From Acinetobacter seifertii (GTDB taxonomy: Bacteria > Pseudomonadota > Gammaproteobacteria > Pseudomonadales > Moraxellaceae), in the NCBI RefSeq assembly GCF_000368065.1, contig NZ_KB851199.1:159083-223082 (forward strand): 64,000 nt of DNA, read 5' to 3'. Below the pieces are notes generated by a model. It did no database searches, had not been told where the DNA came from, and was given only the letters and a program-made list of their open reading frames with translations. Shown here piece by piece: positions 29,556-37,908 of this stretch; the first letter of the stretch is position 1; the number at the start of each line of letters is the position of its first letter. The translations under genes and the position numbers were made by a program.

Positions 29556-30272
29556 TTACCACGTTAAAGGATTCCACAATTTAAATGGTTTAATCAGATG
29601 GACATCTGATTTTTCATCATATTTGGCTGGTTTTAGCTCTTGTGGTTTATGTCGAATTTTTCCTGAAGCATCTTCAGCAACAAAATTGTAGCTAGAAGAT
29701 TTAAGCTCGGTAAAAGCAATCTCTCTACGTCCGATATTGTCTTGCATTAACATAAATGGGCCAGTGTGTTCACCGCGGTCCATTTTGTTTTCTTCATCGT
29801 ATTTTAAATAATAAGATGTTCCTGCATCGACCGTAATATCAATATATTTTGGCTCTTGAAAATGAATACCTAATAAAGGCCGACTTGCAGAAATACGATA
29901 ACTTCCTGCTGGCAGTTCAATCCAGTAATAATGGTTATGCAATAAGCTTGGAATTCGTTTGCCATTTACAAATAAATTAATTGCTGCAATTTCCTGACGG
30001 TTCCATTTGGTATCTGGCCGATAGAGATAGACTACTGCTGCATGTTCATTTTGCGGTTTAATCGGTACAAATGTCTGACCTAGTTTTTGGTTGACCCATC
30101 CCCCCATGCTAAAACCACCCACATGGTATTGATCAAATACACCAGGTGCTTTATCAACATCAACTTTAGGTAAAGTCGCAGTCAGCTCAGCTGGATTCTT
30201 TGCCAAGTGTGATGAACTCTGGCAACCCGCAAGTAATGCGGTACAACTTAATGCAATAATTAAATAACGCAT
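29556..30272 (-). CDS. DUF2846-domain lipoprotein
   Basis: This 238-residue lipoprotein of unknown function has a signal peptide with lipobox LLAGC. The central domain, with AAVVYLYRPDTKWNRQEIAA and ELPAGSYRISASRP, is of the DUF2846 type, a beta-sandwich family found in periplasmic lipoproteins. The ATG at 30272 is preferred, as GAGGG lies close upstream. A TTG four codons earlier has none. Its 3' end is convergent with the DUF2059 gene (c), 24 bp apart, and a fragment of that 3' end recurs at 28722-28742. Confidence 0.8.
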   Translation of the reverse strand: MRYLIIALSCTALLAGCQSSSHLAKNPAELTATLPKVDVDKAPGVFDQYHVGGFSMGGWVNQKLGQTFVPIKPQNEHAAVVYLYRPDTKWNRQEIAAINLFVNGKRIPSLLHNHYYWIELPAGSYRISASRPLLGIHFQEPKYIDITVDAGTSYYLKYDEENKMDRGEHTGPFMLMQDNIGRREIAFTELKSSSYNFVAEDASGKIRHKPQELKPAKYDEKSDVHLIKPFKLWNPLTW

Positions 30273-30370
30273 GACATCCCTCAAAGCGTTTTCTTTTGAT
30301 TTTTCTATATCGCAAAACTATGCGTATTTTGTTTTTTTAGATTAACACCACCTACATGAATTGAAAACAA

Positions 30371-30407
30371 AAAAAAGCATGAATCACTCGCGCGATTCAT
30401 GCTTTTT
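30371..30407 (-). terminator. Intrinsic terminator of clpX
   Basis: AAAAAGCATGAATC and GATTCATGCTTTTT form a 14-bp stem around an 8-base loop just after clpX. The minus-strand reading ends in a long T run. Confidence 0.9.
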
Positions 30408-30420
30408 AGATGAATGAAAT

Positions 30421-31734
30421 CTAAGCAGACTTCGAATCAATTACTTTTAAATCTGCCTTAGCAACACTTTCATGAGTTGCTGTTTCTTTAGGCTGACGTT
30501 CTGGCTTGTAAACAGGTTCAGCTTCACCATTAATCACTGCTTCATTAATGAAAACTGTTCCTACATCTGTACGGCTTGGTAAGTCATACATTGTTTCAAG
30601 TAAAACATTTTCCAAAATCGAACGTAGACCACGAGCTCCAGTATTACGCTCAAGCGCTCGCTTAGCAACTGCACGTAAAGCTGAATCTTCAAATACAAGG
30701 TCAACATTTTCCATGTTGAACAAGTATTGATATTGGCGAGTTAATGCATTTTTTGGTTCTGTCAAAATTTGCATTAATGCTTCTTCATCAAGCTCTTCAA
30801 GCGTCGCAATAACTGGTAAACGGCCAATAAACTCTGGAATTAAACCAAATTTCACTAAGTCAGTTGGCTCAACTTGACGGAACAATTCAGCAATTTTCTT
30901 GCTTTCATCTTTTTTCTTCACGTCAGCTGTAAAGCCAATTCCGCCTTTTTCTTGGCGCTGTTGTACAATTTTTTCCAGTCCAGCAAATGCGCCACCACAA
31001 ATAAATAAAATATTTGAGGTATCAATTTGAATGAACTCTTGCTGCGGATGTTTACGTCCACCTTGTGGTGGAATTGAAGCTACAGTACCCTCAATCATCT
31101 TAAGCAATGCTTGTTGTACACCTTCACCAGAAACGTCACGCGTAATCGACGGATTTTCAGATTTACGTGTAATCTTGTCGATTTCATCGATATAGATAAT
31201 GCCCTTTTGAGCTTTTTCTACGTCGTAATCTGCTTTTTGCAAAAGCTTTTGTACAATATTTTCAACGTCTTCGCCGACATAACCCGCTTCGGTTAAAGTT
31301 GTCGCATCTGCCATCGCAAATGGAACATCTAGCAAACGAGCCAATGTTTGAGCAAGTAATGTTTTACCTGAACCGGTAGGTCCAATCAGTAGAATGTTAC
31401 TTTTAGCAATTTCCACATTTTTAGACACATGACCAGATTGCCCGACTTTTAAACGTTTATAATGGTTATAAACGGCAACAGATAATGTCTTTTTGGCAAG
31501 ATCCTGACCAATCACATATTGATCAAGCGCAGCACGTATTTCATGCGGTTTTGGCAATGCCTTGCTCGCCCAGTCACCTGCTTCAACCTGTTGGCTGGTT
31601 TGTACAAGGTCTAAGCAGACATCTACACACTCATTACAAATATATGCGTCCTCGCCCGCAATCAGTTTCCCGACTTCAGACTGCGTTTTACCGCAAAATG
31701 AACAATGTTTTTGTCCTTGAGGATGTTCGGACAT
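30421..31734 (-). CDS. clpX: ATP-dependent Clp protease ATP-binding subunit ClpX
   Basis: ClpX is the AAA+ unfoldase that feeds tagged substrates to ClpP. The 437-residue protein has an N-terminal zinc-binding domain ([13 protein letters not shown], then CNECVDVC), Walker A GPTGSGKT, Walker [11 protein letters not shown], and a sensor-2 arginine in [10 protein letters not shown]. It also has the IGF-type ClpP contact, here probably in the [10 protein letters not shown] loop. It follows clpP and tig in the common order tig-clpP-clpX. The gap to clpP is 101 bp. Confidence 0.98.
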   Translation of the reverse strand: MSEHPQGQKHCSFCGKTQSEVGKLIAGEDAYICNECVDVCLDLVQTSQQVEAGDWASKALPKPHEIRAALDQYVIGQDLAKKTLSVAVYNHYKRLKVGQSGHVSKNVEIAKSNILLIGPTGSGKTLLAQTLARLLDVPFAMADATTLTEAGYVGEDVENIVQKLLQKADYDVEKAQKGIIYIDEIDKITRKSENPSITRDVSGEGVQQALLKMIEGTVASIPPQGGRKHPQQEFIQIDTSNILFICGGAFAGLEKIVQQRQEKGGIGFTADVKKKDESKKIAELFRQVEPTDLVKFGLIPEFIGRLPVIATLEELDEEALMQILTEPKNALTRQYQYLFNMENVDLVFEDSALRAVAKRALERNTGARGLRSILENVLLETMYDLPSRTDVGTVFINEAVINGEAEPVYKPERQPKETATHESVAKADLKVIDSKSA

Positions 31735-31835
31735 ATTCTCTCCACAAATAGAATCTTAAATATGAGGGCAAGCGATAGAGCTAAATGACTATATGGAGGC
31801 GTTTTCCAACAACTCAAGCCACTTAAAAACTCCCC

Positions 31836-32441
31836 TTATGGACGCTTACTTAATACCTGATCGACTAAGCCATATTCTTTTGCTGCTTGTGCAGTCATAA
31901 AGTTATCACGATCGGTATCACGGGCAATCGTGTCATAGTCTTGACCACTGTGTTCTGCCATCAAACGGTTCAAGCGTTCTTTAATAAATAGAATTTCACG
32001 AGCGTGAATTTCAATGTCTGATGCCTGACCACGGAACCCACCCAATGGTTGGTGAATCATTACACGTGCATTTTCAAGGCAATAGCGTTTACCTTTAGCA
32101 CCAGCATTTAATAAAAATGCGCCCATAGATGCAGCCTGCCCCATACAGTATGTTACTACATCAGGTTTGATAAATTGCATCGTGTCATAAATCGCCATAC
32201 CAGCAGTTACCGAACCACCTGGCGAGTTAATATAAAGATGGATATCTTTATCTGGGTTTTCAGCTTCTAAGAACAACATTTGAGCAACAATCAAATTTGC
32301 CATGTTGTCTTCAACTTCACCAGTTAAAAAAATGACGCGCTCACGTAAAAGTCGTGAATAAATATCAAAAGAACGTTCGCCGCGAGAAGATTGTTCAACC
32401 ACAACAGGAACTAAAGCATTTTCAATTGTTGGAACATACAT
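31836..32441 (-). CDS. clpP: ATP-dependent Clp protease proteolytic subunit
   Basis: ClpP is the serine protease that forms the two stacked heptamers of the Clp machine. The catalytic triad is visible: Ser in [12 protein letters not shown], His in [11 protein letters not shown] and Asp in RDTDRDNFM. The 201-residue length fits the family, with a short N-terminal propeptide. It lies between tig and clpX, and a 193-bp gap after tig may hold its own promoter. Confidence 0.98.
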   Translation of the reverse strand: MYVPTIENALVPVVVEQSSRGERSFDIYSRLLRERVIFLTGEVEDNMANLIVAQMLFLEAENPDKDIHLYINSPGGSVTAGMAIYDTMQFIKPDVVTYCMGQAASMGAFLLNAGAKGKRYCLENARVMIHQPLGGFRGQASDIEIHAREILFIKERLNRLMAEHSGQDYDTIARDTDRDNFMTAQAAKEYGLVDQVLSKRP

Positions 32442-32593
32442 ACGTTATTTATTCCTAAATTTTTTGTGACTTAACCTATGGCAACAATATGCGGGATAAT
32501 TTCTCAAATTGCAAAAGGTTCGCACTGAAATATTATATTATTTATACCTAAGTACTGCATGGCGTACTCAAATTAACCACATACCCAAAAATG

Positions 32594-32618
32594 AAAAAGG
32601 CGCCTAAAGCGCCTTTTC
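32594..32618 (-). terminator. Intrinsic terminator of tig
   Basis: AAAAGGCGC and GCGCCTTTT form a perfect stem with a 5-base loop after the tig stop. The minus-strand T run is short, so some read-through to clpP is possible. Confidence 0.75.
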
Positions 32619-32634
32619 CAGATTTCTCAAAAGA

Positions 32635-33969
32635 TTAGCCCATACGGCGAGCTTGTTGTTCTTTCAATAAATCTTCGTAAGATACTGCTTTGTCAGACAC
32701 TTTAGCTGCAGCTAAGATGTGATCAACAACTTGATCTTCTAACACAACAGCTTCAATTTGTTGACGTTGTTGAGCATCATTTTTGAAGTATTCGATCACT
32801 TCAGTTGGATCTTCATAAGAAGAAGCCATGTCGTCGATGTAAGCATCAACACGTGATTGGTCAACTTCAAGTTTAGCATCAGCTAATACTTTGCTTACTA
32901 AGATACCAAGCTTAACTGAACGCTCTGCTTGCTCTTTGAACAATTCGTCAGGAAGCATGCTCTTGTCGAAAGATTGAGCGCCAGCACCGCCAAATTGTTG
33001 AGTGAACTGTTGAACCATTTGTTGACGTTGACGGTCAATTTCTTGAGCAACCATTGCAGTTGGGACTTCAACTTCGTTAGCAGCAACAAGAGCATCAAAT
33101 GCAGCTTGTTTAACTTGGTTACGTAAACCATTGCGAACTTCACGTTCCATGTTTTTACGAACGTCAGCTTTTAATTTTTCAACGCCTTCTTCTTCAGTAA
33201 CACCGAAGATTTTCAAGAATTCAGCATCAATCTCTGGAAGTTTAGGTTTTTCAACTTGCTTCACAGTGATTTTGAATTGAGCTGCTTTACCAGCTAAGTT
33301 CTCAGCTTGGTAATCTTCAGGGAAAGTCACATCAATTACTTTCTCTTCACCAGCTTTCATGCCAACGATGCCGTCTTCGAAGCCAGGAATCATACGACCT
33401 GAACCTAACACAAGTTTAAAGTCTTCAGCAGAACCGCCTTCGAACTTTTCACCGTCGATAGAACCTTCGAAGTCAAAAGTCACTTGCATGTCTTTTTTCG
33501 CCATACCCTTGGTCACAGCCCAAGTTTGACGTTGTTTTTGCAAGTTTTCGATCATAGTGTCAACGTCAGCGTCTTTAATTTCAGCTGTTTTACGTTCAAC
33601 TTCTAAACCGTCAAATGCTTTTACTTCAACTTCAGGATAAACTTCTACAGTTGCTTCAAAAACTAAAGCATCTTCTTTATGTTCAACTTTCTCAATGTTC
33701 GGCATACCTACCGCATTGATTTTTTCTTGTTGAATCGCTTCAAATACGCTGTCACGAATGATGTCATTCACAACTTCTTGATAAATACTTGCACCGTATT
33801 CGCGACGAACAACGTTTGCAGGTACTTTGCCTGGACGGAAGCCGTTGATCTTCACAGTTTTGGCAGTGCGCTTCAAACGAGCTTCAAATTGCTCGTTAAC
33901 ACGGCTCGTCGGTACAGAAACATTTAAACGACGGGCAACGCCCGAAACCGCTTCAGTCGTTACTTGCAT
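32635..33969 (-). CDS. tig: Trigger factor (ribosome-bound chaperone)
   Basis: Trigger factor binds the ribosome exit and shields nascent chains. It also has peptidyl-prolyl isomerase activity. The ribosome-binding signature GFRPGKVP is near residue 44. The FKBP-type domain spans about 155-245 ([20 protein letters not shown]), and the C-terminal chaperone domain is long and helical. The 444-residue length is normal. A 415-bp divergent gap separates it from piuA. Confidence 0.97.
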   Translation of the reverse strand: MQVTTEAVSGVARRLNVSVPTSRVNEQFEARLKRTAKTVKINGFRPGKVPANVVRREYGASIYQEVVNDIIRDSVFEAIQQEKINAVGMPNIEKVEHKEDALVFEATVEVYPEVEVKAFDGLEVERKTAEIKDADVDTMIENLQKQRQTWAVTKGMAKKDMQVTFDFEGSIDGEKFEGGSAEDFKLVLGSGRMIPGFEDGIVGMKAGEEKVIDVTFPEDYQAENLAGKAAQFKITVKQVEKPKLPEIDAEFLKIFGVTEEEGVEKLKADVRKNMEREVRNGLRNQVKQAAFDALVAANEVEVPTAMVAQEIDRQRQQMVQQFTQQFGGAGAQSFDKSMLPDELFKEQAERSVKLGILVSKVLADAKLEVDQSRVDAYIDDMASSYEDPTEVIEYFKNDAQQRQQIEAVVLEDQVVDHILAAAKVSDKAVSYEDLLKEQQARRMG

Positions 33970-34195
33970 GGCTTCCTCGATAAAAATTAGTTAGTAGGAA
34001 CAGTTTTTAAAAAAGTGCTGTATTATATGACAACTTTCAAGATATACAAAATTAACCGATCAGATCAGTAAATTGAAGGCCGTTTTTTCAGTAAATTTCA
34101 CAATAATTTTATGATTTTTTAATTTTTTTTAACTCAACCTTAAGCCAAAGTAATTTTTTAGTTATTCTTCATAAATCTAAAATTACAATTAATCT

Positions 34196-34214
34196 GTCAA
34201 TAATTATCGTTTTC
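34196..34214. promoter_or_regulatory. Fur-box-like site 1 upstream of piuA
   Basis: GTCAAT-A-ATTATC-GTTTTC, read on the minus strand as GAAAAC-GATAAT-T-ATTGAC, matches the three hexamers of the Fur consensus GATAATGATAATCATTATC at 14 of 18 positions by my count. Confidence 0.55.
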
Positions 34215-34332
34215 ATTAAAAATTAATAATAATTAATTAATTAGCAATTTTTAGCGACAAAAACCGATTAAATCTTTCATATTTTCTTCACAATCCTATC
34301 GGCAAATCCAATTAACACAAACTATACATATA

Positions 34333-34351
34333 AATAAGAATTATTATTATT
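34333..34351. promoter_or_regulatory. Fur-box-like site 2 upstream of piuA
   Basis: AATAAG-AATTAT-T-ATTATT matches the Fur hexamers at 13 of 18 positions and lies 34 bp before the piuA ATG, close to where a promoter would be. The surrounding DNA is A+T-rich, which raises the chance of a random match. Confidence 0.45.
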
Positions 34352-34384
34352 CGCATAACGTTTTGTATTTAAGTCCTGAAAGTC

Positions 34385-36658
34385 ATGTCATTGATTAGAA
34401 CACGTAAAAAAATTGTTTCATCTGCAATCGCATCATCCCTTTCTATGATTGCAACAACTGCAATGGCGCAAGAAACTATTTCTCAACTACCAACTATTCA
34501 TACTCAAGCAACTCACGAAGAATCTTTAAAAGTAGATGAGTCGGCAAATTCAAAATTAGTTGCTCCCCTTTTAGATACTCCAAAATCCGTTTCTATTCTT
34601 TCTCAAAAATTAATTAAAGATTCAAACTCTAACACCCTACTCGAAGCTTTACGCTATGAACCAGGTATTACATTAGGTGCAGGTGAAGGCGGTACTCCAT
34701 TTACCGATATGCCATATATTCGTGGCTATAGCGCTCAATCCTCTGTTTATGTCGATGGTGTTCGTAATTCAACTTCTCAAAATCGCGACATGTTCGCTAT
34801 TGAGCAAGTTGAAGTCATTAAAGGTTCTTCTTCTGCGCTTGGCGGCGGTGGTAGTGTTGGGGGTAGTATTAACCTAATCCCTAAAGTCGCCCATGAAGGT
34901 GATGTTTACCAAGGTAGTGTTCAAGGTGGCACCGACAACTATCGCCATATCCAGCTTGATGCAAACAAAGACTTTGGTAATGGCGTTGCTGGTCGTGTTG
35001 TTGTTATGGGCCATGAAAACGAAAAAGCTGGTTCAAATAACGGTGCGGAATATGCTCGCGCTGGTATTGCTTCAAGTCTTGCATTTGGCCTAGATACAGC
35101 AACTCGTGGAACACTGAGTTACTACTATTTACGTAGTAATGATGAACCAGATGCAGGTATTCCCTTCCTTCCTGTTGGCGGGAAACCAATTGATGTAAAA
35201 CAAGGCACATACTACGGTTGGAAAGCTCGTGATTTTGATAAACGTGAAAACCATATCGGCACGTTTAAATTAGAACAAGATCTTACTGATGATTTAACAT
35301 TATCAAATACGATGTCTTATACAAAATCTAAATCAGATTACATCTATACCAATGCCGATGATTCAAAAGGCAATGTAACGAAAAATGGTACTATTTCGCG
35401 TCGTGCTTTAAGTCGTATTGTAGACACAGATGGTTATAGCGATCAGCTTGCATTAAAAGGTAAATTCAATACAGGTGCGCTTAAACACTCTTTTAATACA
35501 GGTGCCGAGTGGAGCTACCAACAATCAAATCAAGGTGTTTATACGTTTACTGATGCCTCTGGCACCACATCAACAGTACATAACACCAGTTGTCCTGTAA
35601 GCAGTGCGCTTTCAAATGGCTGGTGTACTTCAGTAGACAATCCAATGAATGGAGCATTTACTGATACTTTAGGTACTATTAAAAATCAGTATACAACTCG
35701 CAGCCGTACTGTTTCTCTTTATGCATTGGATAGTATCGAGTTTAATCCGCAATGGCTTTTAAATTTGGGCGTACGTTGGGATAAATTCGAAACTGAGCGT
35801 AAATATAATAAAAATATTTATAAAACTGTGGGAGGAACTAACGGTAATTACTCAAATGACATCAGTATTGCAGCTGGTCAGAAATTCGAAAATGATAGTG
35901 ACTATTTCTCTTATCAAGCTGGCTTAGTCTACAAACCAACTGAAAATGGTAGTATCTATGCAAGTTTCGCAACTTCTGCAAACCCAGTTGGGGTAGACCA
36001 AGGCGATGGTGCAGATGCCTTATCCACTTCTTCTCAACAAGCAAATGATTTATCTCCAGAAAAAGCACGTACTTTCGAAGTTGGTACTAAATGGGATCTC
36101 TTCAATAATCGTGCAAACTTAACGGCTGCTATTTTCCGTACCGAGAAACAAAATACTCGTATCGCTATTGATGCCAATACCACAACCAATGCTGGTGAAA
36201 GTAAAGTTGATGGCTTCGAAGTCGGGTTCAACGGTAAAGTAACTGACAAATGGGAAGTTTCTGCGGGTTATAGCTATTTAGATAGTGAACTGACAAAAGC
36301 GGCTTATAACGCGGTTGCACAAGAAGGTAAACCTCTCCCATTCGTCGCTAAAAATAGTGCGACATTGTGGTCTACTTATCGAGTACTACCTAAGTTAACT
36401 CTAGGTGCTGGTGCCGAATACCGTGATAAAGTATTTACCAATACAAATACTGGCACAACAATGCTTGAAGACAAATATTTGCCAACATATACCATTTACA
36501 ATGCTATGGCTAAATACGATGTCAACAAGAACGTAAACTTACAGCTTAATATCAATAACATTTCTGATAAACGCTATTTTACAAGTGCTCACCCAGCTCA
36601 CTATGCATTTGAAGGCAATGGTCGTAACGCCGTTTTAGCCATTAACTTTAAATACTAA
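34385..36658 (+). CDS. piuA: TonB-dependent catecholate siderophore receptor (PiuA/Fiu-like)
   Basis: This 757-residue outer-membrane receptor has a signal peptide ending TTAMAQE. A plug domain (about 60-170) holds LDTPKSVSILSQ and VEVIKGSSSALGGGG. A 22-strand-type barrel ends in an aromatic residue, INFKY. Together with the downstream PKHD hydroxylase gene it forms the fiu-ybiX / piuA-piuC arrangement known for catecholate siderophore uptake. Homologs in Acinetobacter and Pseudomonas also take up siderophore-linked cephalosporins. Energy would come from the TonB-ExbB-ExbD system such as that at 53.6-55.4 kb. Two Fur-like sites lie upstream. Confidence 0.88.
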   Translation: MSLIRTRKKIVSSAIASSLSMIATTAMAQETISQLPTIHTQATHEESLKVDESANSKLVAPLLDTPKSVSILSQKLIKDSNSNTLLEALRYEPGITLGAGEGGTPFTDMPYIRGYSAQSSVYVDGVRNSTSQNRDMFAIEQVEVIKGSSSALGGGGSVGGSINLIPKVAHEGDVYQGSVQGGTDNYRHIQLDANKDFGNGVAGRVVVMGHENEKAGSNNGAEYARAGIASSLAFGLDTATRGTLSYYYLRSNDEPDAGIPFLPVGGKPIDVKQGTYYGWKARDFDKRENHIGTFKLEQDLTDDLTLSNTMSYTKSKSDYIYTNADDSKGNVTKNGTISRRALSRIVDTDGYSDQLALKGKFNTGALKHSFNTGAEWSYQQSNQGVYTFTDASGTTSTVHNTSCPVSSALSNGWCTSVDNPMNGAFTDTLGTIKNQYTTRSRTVSLYALDSIEFNPQWLLNLGVRWDKFETERKYNKNIYKTVGGTNGNYSNDISIAAGQKFENDSDYFSYQAGLVYKPTENGSIYASFATSANPVGVDQGDGADALSTSSQQANDLSPEKARTFEVGTKWDLFNNRANLTAAIFRTEKQNTRIAIDANTTTNAGESKVDGFEVGFNGKVTDKWEVSAGYSYLDSELTKAAYNAVAQEGKPLPFVAKNSATLWSTYRVLPKLTLGAGAEYRDKVFTNTNTGTTMLEDKYLPTYTIYNAMAKYDVNKNVNLQLNINNISDKRYFTSAHPAHYAFEGNGRNAVLAINFKY

Positions 36659-36702
36659 AGCTTAATTCCATAATTTATTTATGGTATTAATTAAAGCAGA
36701 TA

Positions 36703-36735
36703 TAAAGATAGCCTCGTAACGAGGCTATCTTTATA
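36703..36735 (+). terminator. Hairpin between piuA and piuC
   Basis: AAAGATAGCCTCGT and ACGAGGCTATCTTT form a 14-bp stem with a very short loop. It is followed by ATAAATAAAG rather than a clean T run, so it may lower rather than stop read-through into piuC, or protect the piuA mRNA end. Confidence 0.6.
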
Positions 36736-36765
36736 AATAAAGTATCTACTTAAAAGGTGTTTGCT

Positions 36766-37449
36766 GTGATTCATCATATCCCCAATGTTTTAAGCAAAGA
36801 GCAAGTTGCAGAGTTTCGCAAGCTCATGAAAGAGGCAAATTGGGTAGGTGGTAAAGTAACTGCCGGCACTTTGTCTGCCTCTGTTAAAAGAAATCAACAA
36901 CTCTCTGAACAAGACCCGCTTACACATCACTTAAGTGATATTGTCATTAAAGCAATTTGGCAAAATCCTGTGTTTCAAGCAGCAGCCCTTCCCCACAAAA
37001 TTATTCCACCACTGTTTAACCGTTATGACGAGTATGAAAGTTTTGGTTTCCATGTAGATAACTCCATTCGTCTTATACGTGGGACTTCAGAACAACTACG
37101 TACCGATTTATCTTGTACCTTATTTCTAAGCGAACCTGATGAATATGAAGGCGGTGATCTGGTCATTGAAGATACTTATGGCTATCACGAAGTTAAATTA
37201 CCAGCGGGCGACGTCGTACTCTACCCGTCTACTAGCCTGCATGAAGTCAGTAGTATTACATCAGGTACTCGCTTTGCCTCTTTTTTCTGGGTGCAAAGTT
37301 TGGTTCGCGATGATAGTAAACGCCATCTTTTATTTAACTTAGATGAAAGCATACGTGAACTACGTAAATCACATGGCGATAGTTATTCTGAAGTGATGAA
37401 ACTGACTAATATTTATCACAATCTCATCCGTATGTGGTCAGAACTGTAA
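36766..37449 (+). CDS. piuC: PKHD-type Fe(II)/2-oxoglutarate-dependent hydroxylase PiuC
   Basis: This is a cytoplasmic dioxygenase of the YbiX/PiuC family, linked to iron uptake but with no settled substrate. The iron ligands are visible as His and Asp in GFHVDNSIR and His in SLHEVSS, and the 2-oxoglutarate arginine is in GTRFASFFW. I prefer the GTG at 36766 (227 residues, VIHHIPNVLS), since AAAAGG lies 8 bases upstream and the length fits E. coli YbiX. A GTG three codons earlier is also open. It lies 107 bp after piuA, behind a hairpin. Confidence 0.92.
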   Translation: MIHHIPNVLSKEQVAEFRKLMKEANWVGGKVTAGTLSASVKRNQQLSEQDPLTHHLSDIVIKAIWQNPVFQAAALPHKIIPPLFNRYDEYESFGFHVDNSIRLIRGTSEQLRTDLSCTLFLSEPDEYEGGDLVIEDTYGYHEVKLPAGDVVLYPSTSLHEVSSITSGTRFASFFWVQSLVRDDSKRHLLFNLDESIRELRKSHGDSYSEVMKLTNIYHNLIRMWSEL

Positions 37450-37459
37450 CTCTATTTAT

Positions 37460-37508
37460 TTTTGCCTTATTTAGTCTAATCAATTATTTTTATCTCAATA
37501 AGGCAAAA
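37460..37508. other. Long inverted repeat after piuC
   Basis: TTTTGCCTTATT and AATAAGGCAAAA form a perfect 12-bp stem around a 25-base AT-rich loop. It lies 11 bp after the piuC stop. It may terminate piuC transcription, though no T run follows on the plus strand. Confidence 0.5.
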
Positions 37509-37512
37509 TAGT

Positions 37513-37525
37513 GAAAATTATTTTC
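37513..37525. promoter_or_regulatory. 13-bp palindrome GAAAATTATTTTC, copy 1
   Basis: This odd-centred perfect palindrome recurs identically at 37553-37565, exactly 40 bp away. Both copies lie upstream of the leuA leader peptide. A pair of sites about four helix turns apart is a common operator layout. The binding protein is unknown. Confidence 0.4.
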
Positions 37526-37552
37526 CATAAAAAATCAAACAACGCAAAATTA

Positions 37553-37565
37553 GAAAATTATTTTC
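37553..37565. promoter_or_regulatory. 13-bp palindrome GAAAATTATTTTC, copy 2
   Basis: This is identical to the copy at 37513-37525. It lies just before CTGAAC-17 bases-TATAAG, a possible weak promoter for the leuA transcript. Confidence 0.4.
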
Positions 37566-37688
37566 TGAACACTGAAATTAAAATGAGTATAAGACTTTTG
37601 CACAACGTGTAATCATTGTTCAGATGTGGTATATCTAGACAAAGAGCATATTCGCAAACCACTAAACTTACTATTTCATGGTCTATAG

Positions 37689-37772
37689 ATGAAAACGAAT
37701 TACTTGTTTGCCCCGCCTATCCAAGCAAGACATCATCTCGAACTCCTGATGCTGCGCCTCGCGCGCGTATAA
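37689..37772 (+). CDS. leuL: Leucine-rich leader peptide of leuA
   Basis: This 27-codon reading frame contains six leucines. Five of them lie in eight codons (L-E-L-L-M-L-R-L, 37737-37760) and are written CTC or CTG, codons that appear less often than TTA or TTG in neighbouring genes. A stop directly precedes the ATG in frame. The end of the frame is 6 bp before a hairpin with a short T run. This is the layout of a transcription-attenuation leader: ribosome stalling at Leu codons would report leucyl-tRNA shortage and raise leuA expression. No strong ribosome site is seen, which keeps the confidence moderate. Confidence 0.6.
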   Translation: MKTNYLFAPPIQARHHLELLMLRLARV

Positions 37773-37778
37773 ATTTTT

Positions 37779-37803
37779 GTCTGCATTTTAGAGCAGACCT
37801 TTT
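37779..37803 (+). terminator. Attenuator-like hairpin ahead of leuA
   Basis: GTCTGC and GCAGAC pair around an 8-base loop, followed by CTTTT. It sits between the leucine-rich leader frame and leuA, 106 bp before the leuA ATG. I could not identify a convincing antiterminator partner by eye. Confidence 0.55.
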
Positions 37804-37908
37804 CAAATTCGCTTTAATTTTTCTGTATTAGATACCATATATAACTGTAGAACGTTGCCTTTCACACGATACCTAGAGCAACCGCGCTACGAGATAAGGA
37901 GTTTTCTC

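Larger units (their letters stand above)
33970..34384. other. Divergent intergenic region tig / piuA
   Basis: About 415 bp without a gene, very A+T-rich on the piuA side. It contains two Fur-box-like sites that I list separately, at 34196-34214 and 34333-34351. I see no small gene in it. Confidence 0.5.

Noticed and set aside
37616-37831. 71-codon open frame ahead of leuA
   Set aside because: It overlaps the leader peptide and hairpin in another frame, has no family resemblance or ribosome site, and its content fits chance.
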